Positions 43,923-49,822 of a DNA stretch of 49,822 nucleotides are shown here, one piece after another. The stretch is taken from the NCBI GenBank assembly GCA_900557165.1, contig USRS01000005.1, positions 1-49,822 of the forward strand, in the 5' to 3' direction. Position numbers and translations under genes: made by a program. The notes below the pieces were generated by a model. The model saw only the letters and a program-made list of their open reading frames with translations, was not told where the DNA came from and searched no databases. How positions within the stretch are numbered: the first letter of the stretch is position 1; each line of letters begins with the position of its first letter. Origin of the DNA: an uncultured Clostridium sp. (GTDB lineage: Bacteria; Bacillota; Clostridia; Peptostreptococcales; Peptostreptococcaceae).

Positions 43923-46900
43923 TTATTTTTCTATTCTCTCTTCTAAAGAACTTATCCTAATCTTGATTGGCACAGCAGGATACAACTTATCATCATCACA
44001 CTTCATAGATCCGTAAGTAATACAAGTACCCTTCTCTAGTCCAATCAACCTCTTAGTCCATTCCTTCTTCTCATCATTACTTTCAGCAAATACACTCGCA
44101 ACTACAGGGGCTTCTTCCTCTGTCTGAGCAAAATAAATCTTCTGAGCTGCATTTTGTAATCCACTAATAGTTGCCTTATCCATCTGACCCTTTAAGAACT
44201 GAGTCGAAAACCAAGCTGACCATCCAAACTTTCTGCCCTCCAGTAAAATCTTTTTACAAGGAGAGTTATCTCCAAAGTTTAAATTTTGGCACTCATCTAA
44301 TACTACTGTAAATGGATTATCTTTGCTTCCGTTATTTAATTTATAATTCCATAAATCCCAAAGTATCATCTCTGTAATAATTCTTTGGACATCTTTTGTG
44401 AATCCAGTTAATTGAATTATAAATAACTTTCCATCACCTTTATCTAAGTACGCCCATCCAAAGTCTTTGTTTTCTTCAAATGGGTTTTTGTCTATTAATA
44501 AACTAAGCTGAGATAAAGCTGTTTGAGCATATGATGATTTGTCTTCAGCTAATTCTTCTCTGAAACTTCTTAGATTTAATAAACCATTATTCTTCTCTAA
44601 TCCTCTAATAACAGCCTGATATACTGCATTTAACTGTTGTATTCCTAAATCTTTGTAAACAGAACCTATCACTGATTTAAATCTTTCAGCCACATCTACA
44701 TAATCTTCATCTATATAGAAATCTTCATCAAGTTCTTTTCTTCCTTTTTTGAAAGGATTTAGTGGGAATTTATTCATTGCTACAATGAATTGCTTTAAAT
44801 TATCTCCTAGATATTCTTTAAACTCAGGCTCTAATTGTGAAGTTTTAAATCCATCAGTATAATCTATTATTACAGCTGGTACTCCAGACTCAACTAATTC
44901 TTTTAAAGCACATTGTATAAAGTAAGTCTTTCCATTTCCTGATTTACCTGTTATAAGCATATGTCTATTAGCTAATTTTTTATGGTTATATTCCCAATAA
45001 ATCTTCTTACTAGAACCCTCTGCTTCTCCAAGTAATACTCTAACTTCTTTATCTTCTACTTTATTTTTTGTACTTACTGTCTTTTTTTCTGGCTTATCTA
45101 TAATTTCATCTGAATCACTGCTCTCAACCTTTGTTGTATCATTAGTATACTCTACCTTAAGTTCAGTAGTTTTTTCCTCTTCAGCTTGAAAAACTTTAGT
45201 ATCTTCATTATGAGTATCTTTATTATCCATATCTGAATCCTCATCTTCAGCAACAATAGCGGCTACTCCACCACCATCATCTACCTCATCTGAAGTCGGA
45301 GCTATTTTTTCATAAACTAATTCGTTATAATCATCTATTCTATAATTAGCAAGCAAGTCACTAGCCTTAATATCTTGATTTCCACTTAAAATCTCTTGGC
45401 TTAACTCTTCTACTGATTTAGCAATACCTTCATATGCATCATCTTCAGTTAATTCAATAAATAAAACATCGTGCTCTTTATTTACACTTCTAAAGAAGTT
45501 GTCTTTCTTAAATGATATTAAAGCTCCTTTTCCTATTAAACTTCCAAGTTCAAAAGATACTTTGTAGTCATCATTTAATAGTAACCTTTTAAATTCAGTA
45601 ATTCTTTCTATATTTTTTTCAGGCCAAATATTATTAGCACATAGTTTTTCTGCATTAGTTATTAATAGTTTTGAGAAGAAGTTTCTAAAGAACTTATTTT
45701 TAAACATTTTTCTATCTCCATCATAATGTTGAGATAACTGTTCTTTTAGTACTTCATAAGTTTTATTAATTTGGATTTTTCCCTTATCAATAACTGATGA
45801 GAAATTATATCCTACCTTTACTTCAATTGGATAATAATATACTTTTAGGTTATCTTTATCACTTATATTTACACCTATAAATATTAAATCATCACTATGA
45901 ACGCCTTTTTCTTTTAATTTCTTCAAAGTGAATATTCCTTCACTTTTATTAAGCTTAACAGCATTTGATACTCTTAATATTTCTTCCGAAGAAATTGGTA
46001 TCCATATAATGTCTTCATGATTTAATAAAGTCATTCCATATTTTAATGCTGAAATAATACTTAGTTTTTCTCTATCATACTCACTCTTATTTGCAATTAA
46101 ATTAAGTAACCACTCTCCATTTATACTGTTAAAACTTTTTATGACATGATTTACTTTTTCATCACAAATATTAATTTTTTTTCTACTTAAAAATTCTTTT
46201 ATTATATATTTATACTGCTCTGCCTTATTTGTAACTGTTATAGTATCATATTGTTCAGTTGAAGTATATTGATCACTATAATGAATTACAACTAAGTCAC
46301 TATCTTTACTTTCCTTGAAATACTCCAGACCAAAGTTTGGTTCTATAAATGTAACCCAATGAGATGAATCATATAATTTATTTTTAGTCTCTTCTTCTAA
46401 TACTAAGGGTCTTGTTACTATAGAAGTTTCTTTTCTATATGGATTCACACCTCCATTACAGCAATTTACTGCAAACTCATTTGAATTAGTAGCTGTTCTA
46501 ATTAAATTGTTATATGAGTTTATTCTATTTTTGCTACCAAAACCAATTCTGTAGTCATTTTTATTATTGTTAGAAGTGACTGTAGATAGTAGTCCACCTA
46601 TAGAAAGCCCTGATTCTAGGGTATTAGTATTATATGTTGCATTTTTATCATCAAATCCCGATTTATAGAAAGATATATGAGCATAGCTATAATTATTATC
46701 ATTATGTTTGTAACACTTAATATTTTCATAAGCCATTCTCAGTATATCACTTTTATCAAATTCATTATTTTTAGTCTTAAATTCAATATCAAATTCTTCC
46801 TCTATTTTCTCTATTGTTGGTAATTGGAAGAACTTTTCGAAGTAAGTATTACCCTTTTCATTATAAATGCTTACTTCTATAGGAATAATATGATGAGAAT

Positions 46901-49208
46901 CTTTTACTATTTGCTTCTTAATATATTCAAATACTCCCCTTACTACTTCCTTGTCATTTAAGATGTTAATTATATTTATTTTAATTGGAGAATTACATTT
47001 CTTAATAAATAGATATCTAAAATTAGATATAAACTGATTTATTTTCTCCTCTACAACCTTTGCTACAAAGGCATTAGTCTCTCCAAGAGATACTTTTTCT
47101 TTTCTTTCAAATATAAGCCATTCCACATTATCCTTTTGATATACAGGTGTAAATAACTCACTATTATCATTATAAATATATGGTAGTAAGTTATTTGGCA
47201 TAAGCCTTTCTAGGATATGTGTATCCACATTTTCTTCTTCTAATTGTCTATAAATTTCCACCATATATGCAACATTTATCGGTGCAAATGGTGTAAACAT
47301 TATTCTATCATCATTTTGTATAGTTCCTAGCTTCAAAAGATTTTTCTTTTCACTTAAATTTGATAATATATCTTTTTCTTCTATAGTTTCTATTTCTTTA
47401 TTATAGATTTCTAAGTATTTATTATATAGTTCTAATATTTCTTTATCTAGGTAAAGTAAACTTGGTATATTATTTTTTGATTTATAATAATCTAAAATGT
47501 CCATATAAGCTCTAGTTAAATCTTCACTAAAACTTAATTCTACCTTATTTATTTCATCTAAAGTATCTATACCAAACATAATACCTTTTTTAATTATCTC
47601 TTTTTCTTTACTAAAAGTTTTTTTTAATTTTTCTTCTAAATAATACTCACTTGTATGTTGAGTTATTATATTATTTATCCATTTAAAGCTTTCTTTTTTC
47701 TCTCTTTTTCTTTTGGCTATATTTACAGAAGATATATTTTTCCCTCTTAATCCTTCTTCTTTAATCTCAATAGGAACTAAACCTTTTTCAGATTTTAATA
47801 TGAATCTTAATATTGAGTCTTCCCAAGCAGTTGATTCATTAGAAATTTTTACAGTTTGCTCTGGGTTAATTTCTACAACATCATCCTTATCTGCTACTAG
47901 TTTTTCTACTAAAGTAAGTCCTTCTCCAAATGTAATATTTGAATCTTCTATATTTATAACTACTCTATTTTTTGCACCAGAACCTGAAGTTATTGAGTAT
48001 CTTGTCTTTATAGGATTTAACGCAGTCTCTTCTATACTAAGTACAGCTATATTAAAGTCAAATTTAGACTTAGCTTGATTTTTATGTTTATAAGTAAGTT
48101 TATAAAAACATGGTTTATCATTTCTAGCTGGAACCTTTACAGTCATTTTTGTTCTAGATACATTCATGTAAGGTTTACTTTTATCAGCTATAAACTCTTT
48201 TGATAAATCCTCATCAAATCTAAATTCTAAAGTAACCTCATCATAGTTTTTATCATTAAAAACTATGATTTGCTTATTTCTTTTTCCTGCTGCTGTATCA
48301 GATTTATTACGTTCCCAGTATGAAAGTCCTTCTTTTGTTTTTTTCTTATTACTTTCAATATATTCTAATGCTTTATTCTTTTTATTATTTTCATAAGATT
48401 TTTTTATATCTGAGAAGTCAACCTCTCTCCAATTATCTTTTTCTAATTCTTTTACACCTTTATCATCAAATATTTTCTCTAAATTTTGAGTTCTTTCATT
48501 TTTACTATACTCTTGATAACCTTCTACTTTTATATAAAGTTCATTATTTTCTTTAAGCCTATTTTGTATAGCTTTAGCATTTAAATTTTCTAAAGAACCA
48601 TCTTTAAATAAACCTATTTCATTATAATCTCTATCTTCTATTTTATTTTTACCTATGATAGATAAAATTTCTTTATAATCCCATAGAGAAGTATTATATG
48701 AATCTTCTAGCTTTTGCTTTATATAAAACTTGACTACTTCTCTATCAACCTTACTTAGTTGTGATTTTAGAATTTGTTTATTTAAATTCGAAGAAATATA
48801 ACTTACACTCAAAGGCATTCCGTCATGCCTTAAATCTCTACATCCTCCACTTATACTGTCAACTATATCATCACATAGTATCAATAAAGCTTTATTTTTC
48901 CAAACACCTTCTTGTTCATTTGAAGCATTTCTTATGGTAACTAAATACCCTGGAGTTACATCCATTGTAGATGCAACTACTAAATCTGTATATCCTATAT
49001 TTATTGAAAATGTTTTATATTCTCCACCTGAGTTATGTTTATAAGTAAATGTTTCAACATTTTCTAGTCCCTTTAAAGCATCATAAAACTCTTTTACTTG
49101 TTCTTTTTCATCTAATCTAATGTAAAATCTCTCTCCTGGTTTAACTGAGTTATTTTTTAGAAACTCAACTAATCTTTGAGACAAATATTTATAAAATTGC
49201 TTTGACAT
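43923..49208 (-). CDS. dptH: DNA phosphorothioation-dependent restriction protein DptH
   Basis: A very large protein (about 1761 residues). The first 1400 residues hold no simple domain by eye; an acidic linker (about 1325-1400) leads to a C-terminal HerA/FtsK-like ATPase with Walker A ITGKSGNGKTYFIQ near residue 1425 and Walker B FTVVLDECQNLNF near 1640, then GRKFGWSAWFSTQFL and a sensor-like ATISGLQNAAQKIYF. Length and architecture match DptH (dnd-associated protein 2), part of DptFGH, which restricts DNA lacking phosphorothioate marks made by Dnd proteins. The start ATG 49208 (MSKQFYKYL) has GGGGAT upstream and overlaps dptG by 20 bp. A BREX/PglY assignment was considered and is less fitting. 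Confidence 0.82.
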   Translation of the reverse strand: MSKQFYKYLSQRLVEFLKNNSVKPGERFYIRLDEKEQVKEFYDALKGLENVETFTYKHNSGGEYKTFSINIGYTDLVVASTMDVTPGYLVTIRNASNEQEGVWKNKALLILCDDIVDSISGGCRDLRHDGMPLSVSYISSNLNKQILKSQLSKVDREVVKFYIKQKLEDSYNTSLWDYKEILSIIGKNKIEDRDYNEIGLFKDGSLENLNAKAIQNRLKENNELYIKVEGYQEYSKNERTQNLEKIFDDKGVKELEKDNWREVDFSDIKKSYENNKKNKALEYIESNKKKTKEGLSYWERNKSDTAAGKRNKQIIVFNDKNYDEVTLEFRFDEDLSKEFIADKSKPYMNVSRTKMTVKVPARNDKPCFYKLTYKHKNQAKSKFDFNIAVLSIEETALNPIKTRYSITSGSGAKNRVVINIEDSNITFGEGLTLVEKLVADKDDVVEINPEQTVKISNESTAWEDSILRFILKSEKGLVPIEIKEEGLRGKNISSVNIAKRKREKKESFKWINNIITQHTSEYYLEEKLKKTFSKEKEIIKKGIMFGIDTLDEINKVELSFSEDLTRAYMDILDYYKSKNNIPSLLYLDKEILELYNKYLEIYNKEIETIEEKDILSNLSEKKNLLKLGTIQNDDRIMFTPFAPINVAYMVEIYRQLEEENVDTHILERLMPNNLLPYIYNDNSELFTPVYQKDNVEWLIFERKEKVSLGETNAFVAKVVEEKINQFISNFRYLFIKKCNSPIKINIINILNDKEVVRGVFEYIKKQIVKDSHHIIPIEVSIYNEKGNTYFEKFFQLPTIEKIEEEFDIEFKTKNNEFDKSDILRMAYENIKCYKHNDNNYSYAHISFYKSGFDDKNATYNTNTLESGLSIGGLLSTVTSNNNKNDYRIGFGSKNRINSYNNLIRTATNSNEFAVNCCNGGVNPYRKETSIVTRPLVLEEETKNKLYDSSHWVTFIEPNFGLEYFKESKDSDLVVIHYSDQYTSTEQYDTITVTNKAEQYKYIIKEFLSRKKINICDEKVNHVIKSFNSINGEWLLNLIANKSEYDREKLSIISALKYGMTLLNHEDIIWIPISSEEILRVSNAVKLNKSEGIFTLKKLKEKGVHSDDLIFIGVNISDKDNLKVYYYPIEVKVGYNFSSVIDKGKIQINKTYEVLKEQLSQHYDGDRKMFKNKFFRNFFSKLLITNAEKLCANNIWPEKNIERITEFKRLLLNDDYKVSFELGSLIGKGALISFKKDNFFRSVNKEHDVLFIELTEDDAYEGIAKSVEELSQEILSGNQDIKASDLLANYRIDDYNELVYEKIAPTSDEVDDGGGVAAIVAEDEDSDMDNKDTHNEDTKVFQAEEEKTTELKVEYTNDTTKVESSDSDEIIDKPEKKTVSTKNKVEDKEVRVLLGEAEGSSKKIYWEYNHKKLANRHMLITGKSGNGKTYFIQCALKELVESGVPAVIIDYTDGFKTSQLEPEFKEYLGDNLKQFIVAMNKFPLNPFKKGRKELDEDFYIDEDYVDVAERFKSVIGSVYKDLGIQQLNAVYQAVIRGLEKNNGLLNLRSFREELAEDKSSYAQTALSQLSLLIDKNPFEENKDFGWAYLDKGDGKLFIIQLTGFTKDVQRIITEMILWDLWNYKLNNGSKDNPFTVVLDECQNLNFGDNSPCKKILLEGRKFGWSAWFSTQFLKGQMDKATISGLQNAAQKIYFAQTEEEAPVVASVFAESNDEKKEWTKRLIGLEKGTCITYGSMKCDDDKLYPAVPIKIRISSLEERIEK

Positions 49209-49822
49209 ATTGAGCATCCCCACTATCACTTTTTTTCTCTATTAAGTTTAATTTTCCTAGTAATTCTTCTACTAATGGTTTTGAGTATATATCTAGGAAT
49301 ATTCCTCTTTTCTCATATTCTTTGTATAAATTATTAAGTGTTATCTTGTTTTCCTTAATACATACAGCTGTTAATATCAGAATCATTTCTTGAGTTAAAT
49401 TTAACATATATCCATAAGCTCCACCTCTTGATTTTAAGAAGTAAGCCTTACCTATTTCTTCTATTGATTTAAAATATCTAGTCATAGGAGCTTGATCCAT
49501 TTTCCTCAATATTGAATTTTCCAATTCTTCTACTAAAGAGTTAAATTCTAGCTCTAATTCAACCGGTTCTTGTAGGAAGTTATCTTTATATATGCGTATC
49601 CACTCTCTAATTGTTTTTAAATATTTTGTCTTTTCTTCATCATTTAAATCATTCATTAACTCAACTATCTCTGCTACAGTGTATCCTTCAACATTAAATA
49701 AATAGTTTAAATGTTCTACTATATTTATGTTAACTAATAAATTTCGTCCTTCAGACTTAACATATTTATAACCTTTAATAACACTTCTGTTCCGTGCACA
49801 TTATTATTGAAATATTTTAAAG
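49189..49822 (-). CDS. dptG: DNA phosphorothioation-dependent restriction protein DptG, cut by the window end
   Basis: The clear frame runs from about 49800 to 49189. Its ATG at 49656 is internal: upstream, in frame, the sequence continues without a start as NRSVIKGYKYVKSEGRNLLV and INIVEHLNYLFNVEGYTV to a TAA at 49801-49803. In another frame the last bases encode LKYFNNNV, so a frameshift near 49790-49803 probably splits the gene, by mutation or by an error at the sequence end. The rest of DptG lies outside. It overlaps dptH by 20 bp; together with the large DptH ATPase this order (G then H) matches dptFGH, and dptF plus the dnd modification genes should lie further right. Confidence 0.72.

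Noticed and set aside
43923..49208. PglY/BrxC-type BREX ATPase
   Set aside because: Size alone would fit loosely, but the C-terminal HerA/FtsK-like motifs and the overlapping DptG-like gene match the Dpt system.
1..49822. CRISPR arrays, tRNA or rRNA genes, IS elements, integrases
   Set aside because: No regularly spaced repeats, cloverleaf sequences or transposase/integrase motifs were seen on either strand.

Overview
The window is low-GC Firmicutes DNA with small intergenic gaps, strong AGGAGG-type ribosome binding sites and frequent TTG/GTG starts. From about 4.7 kb onward the gene content points to a spore-forming, amino-acid-fermenting member of the Peptostreptococcaceae (Romboutsia/Paraclostridium/Clostridioides type): a CdeC-like exosporium protein, a SpoVB-like flippase, a complete histidine-to-glutamate pathway, a T-box leader and MocR/LacI/MerR/MarR regulators. 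The first 4.7 kb differs. It is visibly richer in G+C, with Lachnospiraceae-like genes (rsmA, tatD, a DUF6128-like protein, part of a large membrane protein). The two parts meet inside one open reading frame (3305-5371), which joins a Peptostreptococcaceae-like lipoprotein N-terminus to the C-terminal part of a Lachnospiraceae-like membrane protein. This looks like a chimeric join, from assembly or recombination.

Layout: 1-4.7 kb, housekeeping genes of the foreign-looking segment. 5.6-8.7 kb, M18 aminopeptidase, YnzC/DUF896 protein, MocR regulator. 8.8-16.7 kb, a PHP phosphatase, then a sporulation-flavoured block: SpoVB-like flippase, two Tyr/Asn/Ile-rich proteins flanking the CdeC-like gene, a structured noncoding RNA, two highly charged proteins and a broken phospholipase C gene. 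16.8-24.5 kb, the hut operon hutH-hutU-ftcD-hutI-fchA, which turns histidine into glutamate and passes its one-carbon unit to tetrahydrofolate, preceded by a CcpA-like LacI-family gene. 25-33 kb, small regulators, an SH3/SGNH-hydrolase gene that has lost its 5' end, a lactate/2-hydroxyacid dehydrogenase, and an M20 amidohydrolase plus YfcC-family transporter behind a T-box leader. That leader carries one specifier domain (reads as AAG, lysine) followed by two antiterminator/terminator modules. An exported SH3-3D protein follows. 33-36 kb, a decayed gamma-glutamyltransferase, a NUDIX hydrolase, and a MarR-controlled two-gene operon with a textbook promoter and paired operators.

36-49.8 kb is a defence island read right to left: dptG-dptH (restriction arm of the DNA-phosphorothioation system, cut by the window end), then a separately promoted module of 5-methylcytosine methyltransferase, Sau3AI/MutH-type endonuclease (probable GATC specificity), McrB-type AAA+ GTPase and a DUF2357 PD-(D/E)XK nuclease. 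Remnants of other genes lie on both sides of the R-M/McrB module. No tRNA, rRNA, CRISPR array, transposase or integrase was found.
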